This document shows positions 1 through 8,562 of a stretch of DNA of 39,509 nucleotides, piece by piece. The stretch is from JBOFCO01 sp051646105 (GTDB taxonomy: Bacteria; Pseudomonadota; Alphaproteobacteria; Rhodobacterales; Rhodobacteraceae): positions 1 to 39,509 of the forward strand of contig JBOFCO010000149.1 of NCBI GenBank assembly GCA_051646105.1. Reading direction: 5' to 3'. The notes below the pieces were generated by a model. That model searched no databases and was not told the DNA's origin. It saw nothing but the letters and a program-made list of their open reading frames with translations. Numbering within the stretch: position 1 is the stretch's first letter; each line of letters begins with the position of its first letter. A program made the position numbers and the translations under genes.

Positions 1-10
1 CTGCCTCCTC

Positions 11-40
11 CGAGCTTCCCTCCGCCCTCGTGGGGGAGGG
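11..40. repeat. REP-like palindromic repeat, copy A
   Basis: A GC-rich imperfect palindrome (CCCTCC ... GGGGGAGGG around a CTCGT centre) lies upstream of soxD. A second copy at 35981-36010 matches it at 27 of 30 positions in the same orientation. It could fold into a hairpin. Its place, presumably between soxB (outside the window) and soxD, resembles the short palindromic repeats that accumulate between genes in many alphaproteobacteria. No function can be assigned. Confidence 0.6.
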
Positions 41-88
41 AGAGGGTGGGGGGGCACCTGGCCACGTCTTCACCAACGGACAACAGCC

Positions 89-349
89 ATGCGCCTGACC
101 TGCCCCCTTTGCGGCGAGCGTGACCGGCGGGAGTTCACCTACTACGGGGCAGAGGATTACCTGCGCCGCCCGGCGACCCACGACCCGCAGGCATGGGACG
201 AGCATCTGCACAACCGCGACAACCCCGCCGGGATCACGCGCGACCTGTGGTATCACGAACTGGGCTGTTCCGCCTGGCTGCTGGTGGAACGCGATACCGT
301 GACCCATGCCGTGCATTCGGTGCGGCTGGTGAAGGAGCGCCGCGCATGA
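89..349 (+). CDS. soxD: Sarcosine oxidase delta subunit
   Basis: This 86-residue protein is the small zinc-binding delta subunit of heterotetrameric sarcosine oxidase, which oxidatively demethylates sarcosine to glycine in the cytoplasm and passes the one-carbon unit to tetrahydrofolate. It opens with MRLTCPLCGERDRREF, containing the CPLCG pair, and has a further conserved Cys (LGCSAW, about residue 60). The length is normal for the family. The stop codon overlaps the soxA start in an ATGA (346-349), indicating translational coupling. soxB normally precedes soxD and would lie left of the window. The Shine-Dalgarno sequence before the ATG is weak, consistent with translation as an internal operon gene. 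Confidence 0.95.
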   Translation: MRLTCPLCGERDRREFTYYGAEDYLRRPATHDPQAWDEHLHNRDNPAGITRDLWYHELGCSAWLLVERDTVTHAVHSVRLVKERRA

Positions 350-3288
350 GAGTTTCGGGCGGCACCAGCATCGACCGCACGCGCCCGGTCAGCTTCAGCT
401 TCGATGGCCGCAGCTATCAGGGCTTTTACGGCGATACGCTCGCCTCTGCCCTGATCGCCAATGATGTCCGCGTGGTGGGCCGCAGCTTCAAGTATCACCG
501 CCCGCGCGGCATCTTTGCGGCAGGGTCCGAAGAACCGAACGCGCTGGTCGAGGTGATGCGCGGCGATCATGCAACGCCAAACGTCCGCGCCACGATGCAG
601 GAACTTTACACCGGCCTTGCCGCGCGCAGCCAGAACCGCTGGCCCTCTGCCCGGTTCGACCTGATGGCGGTGAACGACCTGCTGTCGCCCTTCTTCGGCG
701 CCGGCTTCTATTACAAGACCTTCATGTGGCCCCGAGCGTTCTGGGAGTCGCTCTACGAACCGCTGATCCGTCGTGCCGCCGGGCTTGGGCGGTTGCCACG
801 TACGGCAGAGGAAGCACCTTTTGAAAAGGCCCATGCCTTCTGCGATCTGCTGGTGATCGGCTCCGGCCCCGCCGGGCTTATGGCGGCGCTGGTGGCGGGC
901 CGGGCAGGGGCAGATGTGATCCTTGCCGAAGAGGATATGGCTTTTGGCGGGCGGCTGCTTGCCGAAAATGAAACGCTGGGCGGCGTACCCGCAGCGGATT
1001 GGGTTGCGGGTGTGGTGGCGGAACTCGGCACGCTTCCCAATGTCCGGCTTATGCGACGAACCACCGTTATTGGTGCCTATGATCACGGCACCTATGGGGC
1101 GCTGGAGCGGGTGGCGCTGCATCTTGACCGGCCCGGCCCCGAGCTTCCGCGCGAATGCTTCTGGCGGATCGTGGCGAAGCGGGCTGTGCTGGCGTCGGGT
1201 GCGCACGAGCGTCACGTCGCCTTTCCCGATAATGACCGGCCCGGCGTCATGCTGGCCGGGGCAGCACGGACCTATCTTCACCGCTGGGGGGCGCTGGCTG
1301 GCAAGCGTGTGGCAGTCTTTGCCAATAATGACGGCGGAGTTCGCACGGCCTGCGACCTTGCCGCTGCGGGTGCCGAGATCGTGGCGATGGTAGACCCGCG
1401 CAAGGGAATAGCCGCCCCAACAGGCATCAGATGCCTTGATGGCGGGCGGATCGTGGGCACGCGCGGCCGTATCGGCCTGCGCGAAATAACGGTAGAGCAC
1501 GAGGGCCGCATCTGGCGGATCGAGGCGGATTGCCTTGCGGTGTCCGGCGGCTGGAACCCGGCGCTGCATCTGACCTGCCACATGAACGGGCGGCCGGACT
1601 GGCGCGGCGACATCGCGGCCTTTGTGCCCAAACCCGGTGCCGTTCCGGGGTTGGTGGCGGCAGGTGCGGCCAACGGTGCCTTCACTACGGCATCAGCCCT
1701 TGCCGAAGGCGCGGCTGCGGGCATGGCTGCGGCCAGAGAGCTTGGCCTTAAGCCCGCGAAACCCGCGATCCCGGACGGAGAAGATGCAACCTATCACATC
1801 CATCCGCTTTGGGAGGTGCCGGGCAAGACCTGCGCCTGGCTGGACCTTGCCAATGACGTGACCACGAAAGATGTACGTCTTTCCGCGCAGGAGGGGTTTG
1901 TCTCGGTCGAGCATATGAAGCGCTACACCACGCAGGGCATGGCCCCGGATCAGGGCAAGGGGTCATCGGTCGCGGCGCTGGCGGTGCTGGCCGATGCGAC
2001 CGGGCGCGGCATCGCCGAAACCGGCACCACCACTTTCCGCCCGCCCTATACCCCCGTTTCCATCGCGGCACTGGGGGCAGGGGGCAGGGGCGAAGGTTTC
2101 GCGCCCCAGCGTTTCACCACCAGCCACGATGCGGCGCTTGCAAGGGGCGCGCCGATGATCGAGGCTGGCCTGTGGTATCGCCCCAGCTACTTCCCCCGCA
2201 CAGGAGAGGTAACATGGCGCGACAGTTGTGACCGCGAGGTGCGGCATATCCGGCAGGCGGTCGGGGTTTGCGATGTTTCGACCCTTGGCAAGATCGATGT
2301 GCAGGGGCCGGACGCGGCCCGTTTTCTTGATTTCATCTACAGCAACACCATGTCCACGCTGCCAGTGGGCCGCGTCCGCTATGGGCTGATGCTGCGCGAA
2401 GACGGCATGGTGATGGATGACGGCACCTGCGCGCGGCTGGGTGAGACGCATTTCCTTGTCACCACGACGACGGCCGCGGCGGGGCAGGTGATGCGGCATT
2501 TGGAGTTCATCCATCAGGCCCATCGCGCCGGGTGGGATCTGGGGATGATCTCTGTCACTGAAAGCTGGGCCCAGTTCGCCGTGGCGGGGCCGCTGGCCCG
2601 CCGCTTGTTGAACAGCTTGCTGGATGATCCCTTGCCCGTTGAAGCCTTGCCCTTCATGGCCTGTCAGGAACTGTCCATTCATGGGGCTTCCGCGCGTGTC
2701 TTCCGCATCTCGTTCTCGGGCGAGGAGGGGTATGAAATCGCCGTTCCGGCCCGATATGGCGCGGCGCTGTTCGGCAGTCTGGTCGCGCGGGCAGAGGCTT
2801 TGGGCGGCGGCGCCTATGGGCTGGAGGCGCTGAATGTGCTGCGCATCGAAAAGGGATTCATCACCCATGCCGAAATCGACGGGCGCGCAACCGCCTTTGA
2901 TCTGGGGTTGCAGGGGATGATGAGCACGAAGAAAGACTTCATCGGTCGCGCCGCTGCCATGCGGCCGGGCTTGAACGGACCTGATCGTCACCAGTTGGTG
3001 GGGCTGCGCCCGATGACCGGGCACGGGGCTTTCATGGCTGGGGCAAAACTTTATCCGCGCGAAGGGCCGGTCTCGCCCGCCAGCGATCTTGGCCATGTCA
3101 CATCGGCCTGTTTTGCCGTTTCCCTGCGGCACCCGGTGGGTCTGGCGCTGGTCAGCAACGGTCGTGCGCGGGTGGGGGAGGTGCTTCGTCTCGTCGATCA
3201 CATGCGGCATCAGGATATGTTGGTAGAAGTGACCCGGACGGAAGCCTATGACAGCGGCGGGGGGCGGATGCGTGGCCAGTCTGATTGA
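346..3288 (+). CDS. soxA: Sarcosine oxidase alpha subunit
   Basis: This 980-residue protein is the large subunit of heterotetrameric sarcosine oxidase. The N-terminal 100 residues resemble the ferredoxin-like domain of the family (GFYGDTLASALIAN, SFKYHRPRGIF) but lack a 2Fe-2S cysteine set, as usual in SoxA. A Rossmann dinucleotide-binding segment follows at about 170-200 (LLVIGSGPAGLMAAL). The C-terminal 350 residues (from about 625) are a GcvT-type aminomethyltransferase fold that binds folate (VCDVSTLGKIDVQGPDAARF). I chose the ATG at 346 because it overlaps the soxD stop and starts the conserved N-terminus; the frame stays open further upstream but that part is soxD in another frame. soxG follows with overlap. 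Confidence 0.95.
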   Translation: MRVSGGTSIDRTRPVSFSFDGRSYQGFYGDTLASALIANDVRVVGRSFKYHRPRGIFAAGSEEPNALVEVMRGDHATPNVRATMQELYTGLAARSQNRWPSARFDLMAVNDLLSPFFGAGFYYKTFMWPRAFWESLYEPLIRRAAGLGRLPRTAEEAPFEKAHAFCDLLVIGSGPAGLMAALVAGRAGADVILAEEDMAFGGRLLAENETLGGVPAADWVAGVVAELGTLPNVRLMRRTTVIGAYDHGTYGALERVALHLDRPGPELPRECFWRIVAKRAVLASGAHERHVAFPDNDRPGVMLAGAARTYLHRWGALAGKRVAVFANNDGGVRTACDLAAAGAEIVAMVDPRKGIAAPTGIRCLDGGRIVGTRGRIGLREITVEHEGRIWRIEADCLAVSGGWNPALHLTCHMNGRPDWRGDIAAFVPKPGAVPGLVAAGAANGAFTTASALAEGAAAGMAAARELGLKPAKPAIPDGEDATYHIHPLWEVPGKTCAWLDLANDVTTKDVRLSAQEGFVSVEHMKRYTTQGMAPDQGKGSSVAALAVLADATGRGIAETGTTTFRPPYTPVSIAALGAGGRGEGFAPQRFTTSHDAALARGAPMIEAGLWYRPSYFPRTGEVTWRDSCDREVRHIRQAVGVCDVSTLGKIDVQGPDAARFLDFIYSNTMSTLPVGRVRYGLMLREDGMVMDDGTCARLGETHFLVTTTTAAAGQVMRHLEFIHQAHRAGWDLGMISVTESWAQFAVAGPLARRLLNSLLDDPLPVEALPFMACQELSIHGASARVFRISFSGEEGYEIAVPARYGAALFGSLVARAEALGGGAYGLEALNVLRIEKGFITHAEIDGRATAFDLGLQGMMSTKKDFIGRAAAMRPGLNGPDRHQLVGLRPMTGHGAFMAGAKLYPREGPVSPASDLGHVTSACFAVSLRHPVGLALVSNGRARVGEVLRLVDHMRHQDMLVEVTRTEAYDSGGGRMRGQSD

Positions 3289-3832
3289 AACTCCGGCGCT
3301 TGCTGCGCTGTTGCCAATTGAATCCGGCCCATGGCGGCTGGCTGCGGCAGAACCGGCCCTGATGACTTCGGTCGCGCCATATGCGGGAAAGGTTCGCAAC
3401 GTGACAACGGCACTGAAGCCGCTGGGCCTGCGTTATCCGGTGGCCGGGCAGTGGCAGCAGGCGCAGACAGGTCCAGCCGAAATTTTCTGGGCCGGTCATT
3501 CGGTGGCCTTTCTGTGCGGTGCCATGCCCCCTGCGCGGCTGGCGGGTGTGGCGGCACTGACCGACCAGACCGATGGTTGGGCGGGAATGGATCTGTCGGG
3601 GGTTGGGCTGGATCAGGTCATGGCGCGGATTTGCCCGCTGGACCTGCGCGACATCGCCTTTCCGTTCGGATCGGCAGCGCGCAGCATGATCGGGCATATG
3701 CAGGCCATTTTGTTGCGACGGGAAACGGAAACGCTGCGTATTCTCGTGTTCCGGTCGATGGCCCGTACGGCGGTTGCGGAGTTGTCGCGGGCGATGACCG
3801 GTGTTGCGGCGCGGTTGGCAGCCGGGACGTGA
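3248..3832 (+). CDS. soxG: Sarcosine oxidase gamma subunit
   Basis: This is the gamma subunit of heterotetrameric sarcosine oxidase, 194 residues from ATG 3248. The family is weakly conserved; identification rests on position after soxA, on length and on the segments AEIFWAGHSVAFLCG and LDLRDIAFPFGSAARSMIGHMQ, typical of the GcvT-like SoxG fold. The start is uncertain. ATG 3248, preceded by GGAAG, overlaps soxA by 41 bp. A GTG at 3272, preceded by a G-rich stretch, would give 186 residues and a 17-bp overlap. Fifty-odd bases then separate it from dnaG, which begins a different functional group. Confidence 0.9.
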   Translation: MTAAGGGCVASLIETPALAALLPIESGPWRLAAAEPALMTSVAPYAGKVRNVTTALKPLGLRYPVAGQWQQAQTGPAEIFWAGHSVAFLCGAMPPARLAGVAALTDQTDGWAGMDLSGVGLDQVMARICPLDLRDIAFPFGSAARSMIGHMQAILLRRETETLRILVFRSMARTAVAELSRAMTGVAARLAAGT

Positions 3833-3886
3833 CTTGGAATCCCGCCGCTAAACCGGCATTCTGCCAGGCATGGGATTTTTTTGGCC

Positions 3887-5836
3887 ATGAGTCTGCCTCC
3901 GAACTTTGTTGATGAGCTGCGCACCCGGCTTTCGCTGGTGCAGGTCGTCGGCCGCAAGGTCGTGTGGGATGCACGCAAGTCGAACCCCGGCAAGGGGGAC
4001 ATGTGGGCGCCATGCCCGTTCCATCAGGAAAAAAGCGCGTCGTTCCATGTGGATGACCGCAAGGGCTATTATTACTGCTTCGGCTGCCACGCCAAGGGCG
4101 ATGCGATTTCTTTCGTGCGGGAAACCGAGAATGTCGGTTTCATGGAGGCGGTGGAGATTCTGGCGCGCGAGGTCGGGATGCCGATGCCCGCCCGCGATCC
4201 GGTGGCCGCACAGCGGGCCGACCGGCGCAGTGAACTGACTGCCGTCATGGAGCAGGCGGTGCAGCATTACCGGATGCAGATCAACACGTCCGCCGCTGCG
4301 GATGCCCGCGCCTATCTGGATCGGCGCAAGCTGGATCAGGCCGGGCGTGACAGGTTCGAGATCGGCTTTGCCCCCGATACACGGCAGGGGCTTTATTCCG
4401 CCCTGACCGCCAAGGGGGTCGCCGCAGAGTTGCTGATCGAGGCTGGACTGTGCGCGAAATCGGACGATGGCGGCGCACCTTATGACCGATTCCGGGGCCG
4501 GATCATGTTCCCGATCCGGGACGGGCGGGGGCGGGCCATCGGGTTTGGCGGGCGCGCCATGGATGCGAATGCAAAGGCGAAATATTACAATTCCCCCGAA
4601 ACGCCGCTGTTCGACAAGGGCCGCAACCTTTATAACCATGGCCCGGCGCGGGAAGCGGCGGGCAAGGGTCAGCCCCTGATTGTCGCCGAAGGTTATATGG
4701 ACGTGATCGCGCTGGTTCAGGCGGGGTTCACCGGCGCCGTGGCCCCGCTGGGCACGGCGGTGACCGAGGACCAGCTTCGCCTGATGTGGCGCATTCACCC
4801 CGAGCCTGTCATCGCGCTGGATGGCGATGCGGCGGGTATTCGCGCCGCGCTGCGGGTGATCGACCTTGCCCTGCCGCTGCTCGAGGCCGGGAATGGCCTG
4901 CGCTTTGCCCTGATGCCGCAGGGTCAGGACCCCGACGATGTGATCCGGTCGGAGGGGCGGGGCGCCATGGAAAAGCTGCTTGCGGAGGCGCAGCCGATGG
5001 TGCGTCTGCTGTGGCAGCGGGAAACCGATGGCAAGGTATTCGACAGCCCCGAACGCAAGGCCGCGCTGGACAAGACCTTGCGCGCTGCCATCGCGCGTAT
5101 TGCCGACCCGTCGATCCGCGCGCACTACGGCGAAGCCATCCGCACCCTGCGGCAGGAACTGTTCGGGGGCGCCGGTCTGCGCCAGCCCCCGCGGAACGGC
5201 ACATTGCGCCCGCCGCGGCGCGGGGCGGCGTGGCAGCCCCCCGCAGTGCCCACGGAGGGCACGCGAAACTCGCTTCTCGCGCAGGCAGAGGGCAGCGGGG
5301 TCGAGGATTTCCTGCGCGAGGCGACCATCCTTGCCATCTGCGTCCGCCACCCGGTTCTGATCGCCCAGTTCGAATCCGCGCTGGAACGGGTCGATTTCGC
5401 GACCCCTGATCACGACCACCTGCAGAGCGTCATCCTGTCTGTGGCGCATGTCAGTCCGGAAACCGCTGGCGAAAAAATTCGCGCCTCTGCGTCCGATGCC
5501 CTTGAAAAGCTTCTGGCGCTTTCCCACGTCGCCATAACCCCACCCGTCCGCAACACCGAAGATACCCAGATGGCCATGATGTGCCTTGCGGAAGAGCTTG
5601 CGAAGCTGTCGGCGCGGCGCGGGGCGCGTGCGGAAATCGAGGATGCTGCCGGTGACCTGGATGGTCTGGCCGATGAAGGCGTGACCTGGAGGTTGCGTGA
5701 GGCATCGCAGGCCGTCCAACGGGCACAGAAGCCCCGTTCCGACGATGTCGAAGACGCCGGAGAAGATCGCGAATCGCTGTCGAAGACGTTGCAAAACATG
5801 ATCGACAGTCAGGTCTGGGTAAAGAATCGGGGCTGA
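3887..5836 (+). CDS. dnaG: DNA primase DnaG
   Basis: This 649-residue protein synthesises RNA primers at the replication fork together with the DnaB helicase. The CHC2 zinc-binding domain shows its four ligands at C43, H46, C64 and C67 (CPFH ... CFGC). The Toprim catalytic core includes VAEGYMDVIAL (Glu near 267) and ALDGDAAG (Asp near 312) for metal binding. The less conserved C-terminal part corresponds to the helicase-interaction domain. I start at the ATG at 3887 (MSLPPNFVDELRTR). A TTG two codons earlier is in frame but does not match the usual N-terminus. rpoD follows after 79 bp, the dnaG-rpoD order common in alphaproteobacteria and part of the classical macromolecular-synthesis operon. 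Confidence 0.97.
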   Translation: MSLPPNFVDELRTRLSLVQVVGRKVVWDARKSNPGKGDMWAPCPFHQEKSASFHVDDRKGYYYCFGCHAKGDAISFVRETENVGFMEAVEILAREVGMPMPARDPVAAQRADRRSELTAVMEQAVQHYRMQINTSAAADARAYLDRRKLDQAGRDRFEIGFAPDTRQGLYSALTAKGVAAELLIEAGLCAKSDDGGAPYDRFRGRIMFPIRDGRGRAIGFGGRAMDANAKAKYYNSPETPLFDKGRNLYNHGPAREAAGKGQPLIVAEGYMDVIALVQAGFTGAVAPLGTAVTEDQLRLMWRIHPEPVIALDGDAAGIRAALRVIDLALPLLEAGNGLRFALMPQGQDPDDVIRSEGRGAMEKLLAEAQPMVRLLWQRETDGKVFDSPERKAALDKTLRAAIARIADPSIRAHYGEAIRTLRQELFGGAGLRQPPRNGTLRPPRRGAAWQPPAVPTEGTRNSLLAQAEGSGVEDFLREATILAICVRHPVLIAQFESALERVDFATPDHDHLQSVILSVAHVSPETAGEKIRASASDALEKLLALSHVAITPPVRNTEDTQMAMMCLAEELAKLSARRGARAEIEDAAGDLDGLADEGVTWRLREASQAVQRAQKPRSDDVEDAGEDRESLSKTLQNMIDSQVWVKNRG

Positions 5837-5878
5837 TCCCTTTTCCTGCCCGTGATTCGCGCTATTGAGTCGTTACAG

Positions 5879-5901
5879 CGGCGGGAGTGATTCGCCCGCC
5901 G
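5879..5901 (+). promoter_or_regulatory. Hairpin in the dnaG-rpoD intergenic region
   Basis: A perfect 7-bp stem, CGGCGGG (5879-5885) with CCCGCCG (5895-5901), encloses a 9-nt loop just before the GAGGAG ribosome-binding site of rpoD. There is no following U-tract, so it is not an intrinsic terminator. It could be an RNA-processing or stability element between two genes needed at very different levels; that is inference by analogy with the dnaG-rpoD junction of enterobacteria. Confidence 0.4.
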
Positions 5902-5915
5902 ACCGAGGAGAGCAC

Positions 5916-7901
5916 ATGGCCGACAAAGACAGCGACGACAGCAAGCCCGACGAACTGGAAAGCGACGGCTCCCTTGATATGAGCCAGGCTGCCGTCAAGC
6001 GGATGATCGCGGATGCGCGTGAACGCGGCTATATCACCTACGACCAGTTGAATGCGGTGCTGCCGCCCGAACAGGCCTCGTCCGAGCAGATCGAGGACGT
6101 GATGTCGATGCTGTCCGAAATGGGCATCAACGTCATCGAGAATGAAGAGGCCGAAGAAGGCGAAAGCGCGGGCGAGCTTGTCGAGGCATCGACATCCCGC
6201 GAGGTGGCGCTGGCGACATCAACCTCGGAAACGCTGGACCGCACCGACGATCCGGTGCGCATGTATCTGCGCGAGATGGGTTCCGTCGAACTGCTGAGCC
6301 GCGAGGGCGAGATTGCCATCGCCAAGCGGATCGAGGCGGGCCGCAACACGATGATCCAGGGGCTTTGCGAAAGCCCGCTGACCTTTCAGGCGATCACCAT
6401 CTGGCGCGACGAACTTCTGTCCGAAGACATTCTTCTGCGCGATGTGATCGACCTTGAGGCCACATTCGGCCGGTCGCTGGACGGCGACGAGGAAATGGAA
6501 GGCGCGGTTGTCGAGGGGCTGGACGTATCGGCCGCGGCCCCGCGCGCCGGCAGTGAAGAGCCTGAACTGGATGCGGACGGCAATCCGATCATGCGCGAAA
6601 GCGATGATGAGGAGGATGACGAAGCCTCCAACATGTCGCTGGCCGCGATGGAGGCCGCGCTGAAGCCGAAGGTTCTGGAAACGCTGGACCTGATCGCGCG
6701 CGACTATACAAAGCTGGCCGAAATGCAGGACCAGCGCATGTCGGCGACGCTGAACGAAGACGGCAGCTTTACCAAAAAGGACGAAGCCGCCTATCAGAAG
6801 CTTCGGTCGGAAATCGTTGTTTTCGTGAACGAACTTCATCTGCACAACAACCGGATCGAAGCGCTGATCGACCAGCTTTACGGCATCAACCGCAAGATCA
6901 TGTCGATCGACAGCAACATGGTGAAGCTGGCCGATCAGGCCCGCATCAATCGCCGCGAATTCATCGACGAATATCGCGGCTATGAACTTGATCCGGCCTG
7001 GCTGGACCGCATGGCGGCCAAGGCTGGGCGCGGCTGGCAGGCGCTGATCGAGAAGAGCCGCGACAAGGTGGAAGACCTGCGCGCGGAAATGGCGCAGGTC
7101 GGCCAGTATGTCGGCGTCGACATCACCGAATTCCGCCGTATCGTCAATCAGGTCCAGAAGGGCGAGAAGGAAGCCCGTCAGGCCAAGAAGGAAATGGTCG
7201 AGGCGAACTTGCGTCTGGTGATTTCCATCGCCAAGAAATACACGAACCGCGGGCTGCAATTCCTTGATCTTATTCAGGAAGGCAACATCGGCCTGATGAA
7301 GGCCGTCGACAAGTTCGAATACCGGCGCGGCTACAAGTTTTCGACCTATGCGACATGGTGGATCAGGCAGGCAATCACGCGCAGCATCGCCGATCAGGCC
7401 CGCACCATCCGTATTCCGGTGCATATGATCGAAACGATCAACAAGCTTGTCCGCACTGGCCGCCAGATGCTGCACGAAATCGGCCGCGAACCGACGCCGG
7501 AAGAATTGGCCGAGAAACTGCAGATGCCGCTGGAAAAGGTCCGCAAGGTGATGAAGATCGCCAAGGAACCGATTTCGCTGGAAACCCCGATTGGCGACGA
7601 GGAAGACAGCCAGCTTGGCGATTTCATCGAGGACAAGAATGCGATCCTGCCGCTGGACAGCGCCATTCAGGAAAACCTGAAGGAAACCACGACGCGGGTT
7701 CTGGCATCGCTGACCCCGCGCGAGGAACGGGTGCTGCGCATGCGCTTCGGCATCGGGATGAACACCGATCACACGCTGGAGGAAGTCGGCCAGCAGTTCA
7801 GCGTGACGCGGGAACGGATCCGGCAGATCGAGGCCAAGGCGCTGCGGAAGCTGAAGCATCCGTCAAGGAGCAGGAAGCTGCGGAGTTTCCTGGATCAGTG
7901 A
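5916..7901 (+). CDS. rpoD: Primary sigma factor RpoD (sigma-70)
   Basis: This 661-residue housekeeping sigma factor directs RNA polymerase to -35/-10 promoters. Region 1.1 covers roughly residues 1-85, followed by an acidic stretch rich in Glu and Ser. Region 1.2 is at DPVRMYLREMGSVELL. A large non-conserved insert with another acidic run (DDEEDDE) follows. Regions 2 to 4 are essentially invariant: NLRLVISIAKKYTNRGLQF from about 428, TYATWWIRQAITRSIADQA, and the region 4.2 helix-turn-helix TLEEVGQQFSVTRERIRQIE near 620-640. The ATG at 5916 is chosen because GAGGAG lies 5-10 bp upstream and MADKDSDDSKP is a typical start; an upstream in-frame start at 5865 lacks this support. A terminator lies directly after the stop. 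Confidence 0.98.
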   Translation: MADKDSDDSKPDELESDGSLDMSQAAVKRMIADARERGYITYDQLNAVLPPEQASSEQIEDVMSMLSEMGINVIENEEAEEGESAGELVEASTSREVALATSTSETLDRTDDPVRMYLREMGSVELLSREGEIAIAKRIEAGRNTMIQGLCESPLTFQAITIWRDELLSEDILLRDVIDLEATFGRSLDGDEEMEGAVVEGLDVSAAAPRAGSEEPELDADGNPIMRESDDEEDDEASNMSLAAMEAALKPKVLETLDLIARDYTKLAEMQDQRMSATLNEDGSFTKKDEAAYQKLRSEIVVFVNELHLHNNRIEALIDQLYGINRKIMSIDSNMVKLADQARINRREFIDEYRGYELDPAWLDRMAAKAGRGWQALIEKSRDKVEDLRAEMAQVGQYVGVDITEFRRIVNQVQKGEKEARQAKKEMVEANLRLVISIAKKYTNRGLQFLDLIQEGNIGLMKAVDKFEYRRGYKFSTYATWWIRQAITRSIADQARTIRIPVHMIETINKLVRTGRQMLHEIGREPTPEELAEKLQMPLEKVRKVMKIAKEPISLETPIGDEEDSQLGDFIEDKNAILPLDSAIQENLKETTTRVLASLTPREERVLRMRFGIGMNTDHTLEEVGQQFSVTRERIRQIEAKALRKLKHPSRSRKLRSFLDQ

Positions 7902-7905
7902 TTGA

Positions 7906-7934
7906 AAAGGGACGCTTCGGCGTCCCTTTGTTTT
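7906..7934 (+). terminator. Rho-independent terminator of rpoD
   Basis: A perfect 9-bp stem AAAGGGACG / CGTCCCTTT (7906-7914 and 7921-7929) closes a CTTCGG loop and is followed by GTTTT. It begins four bases after the rpoD stop, so it should end the dnaG-rpoD transcript. The A-run on the left arm also gives U residues on the opposite strand, so it may act in both directions for the converging gene at 7961-8359. Confidence 0.9.
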
Positions 7935-7960
7935 CACCCTGCAGAAGCATGTCGCGAACC

Positions 7961-8359
7961 CTACAGCCGCAGGAAATACGGATCGATCTCGGTCCAGTAG
8001 CGGTGCAGGTCGGCGGCGGTGTCAGCGTTGCGACCGGTCACCTGCATGGCATAGACATCCAGCGCCACCAGCGCGGCCAGCTTGTAGGCGTGGCGTGACT
8101 GTGCCTCGGCCCCGATCGGGCGCGGGTCGGCGGCCAGCAGGGTTTCCGCCGCGCTGACCAGAACAAAGCTCAGCTCCAGCGCGGGTGTTGCTGGCCAAAG
8201 CTGCGCCAGATCGCGCACCAGACTGCGCCAGCCATCGGGCTGAAGGGACAGCCGGTCGACGGCAAAGCGGATCAGCGCATCGGGATCGGATCGATCCGGC
8301 CTTCTGGCCGGGAACGGCGTCACGACATTCTGGACCAGCGGTTCTTGTGGGGCGTTCAT
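7961..8359 (-). CDS. Hypothetical protein
   Basis: I do not recognise this protein. From ATG 8359 it has 132 residues (MNAPQEPLVQNVVTPF...). The middle and C-terminal parts read as mostly alpha-helical (DALIRFAVDRLSLQPD, ALELSFVLVSAAETLLA, AYKLAALVALDVYAMQ), without signal peptide or clear membrane segment. In-frame starts at 8407 (MARPRDSD) and further upstream are possible; 8359 is preferred because GAAG precedes it and helical content begins there. It converges on rpoD and diverges from the altronate dehydratase gene, so it appears to be a single-gene unit. Codon use matches its neighbours, supporting a real gene. Confidence 0.6.
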   Translation of the reverse strand: MNAPQEPLVQNVVTPFPARRPDRSDPDALIRFAVDRLSLQPDGWRSLVRDLAQLWPATPALELSFVLVSAAETLLAADPRPIGAEAQSRHAYKLAALVALDVYAMQVTGRNADTAADLHRYWTEIDPYFLRL

Positions 8360-8477
8360 CTTCGGTCGTTCCGTGGCCCCGGCATCCGAGTCGCGCGGTC
8401 TGGCCATGGTCCGACTTATCCGCGCATCCTCCGCCGAGGTCAAACCGATTGCCGGAGGCGCATTCGGCTGATGAATG

Positions 8478-8517
8478 AATGTTTCGCTGGTAAAATCATT
8501 GATGAGGTATAAACATT
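8478..8517 (+). promoter_or_regulatory. Candidate promoter/operator upstream of the altronate dehydratase gene
   Basis: In an AT-rich patch, AATGTTT (8478-8484) and AAACATT (8511-8517) form a perfect 7-bp inverted repeat with centres 33 bp apart. The right arm overlaps TATAAA (8508-8513), a good -10 match about 50 bp before the ATG at 8563. No good -35 is seen at the right distance, which would suit an activated promoter. No regulator can be named. Confidence 0.35.
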
Positions 8518-8562
8518 TCGCCATGCCGACGCCCGGCAACGGGCAATTTCATACCCGAGGAC

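Noticed and set aside
193..345. 51-codon N-terminal extension of SoxA
   Set aside because: It is soxD read in another frame; the ATGA overlap and conserved SoxA start at 346 are decisive.
253..1581. Long open frame on the minus strand across soxA (442 codons), and similar long antisense frames across dnaG, rpoD, ileS and priA
   Set aside because: They mirror highly expressed-type genes with strong third-position G/C bias; their translations are rich in Arg, His, Pro and Gln, have no domains and no ribosome-binding sites.
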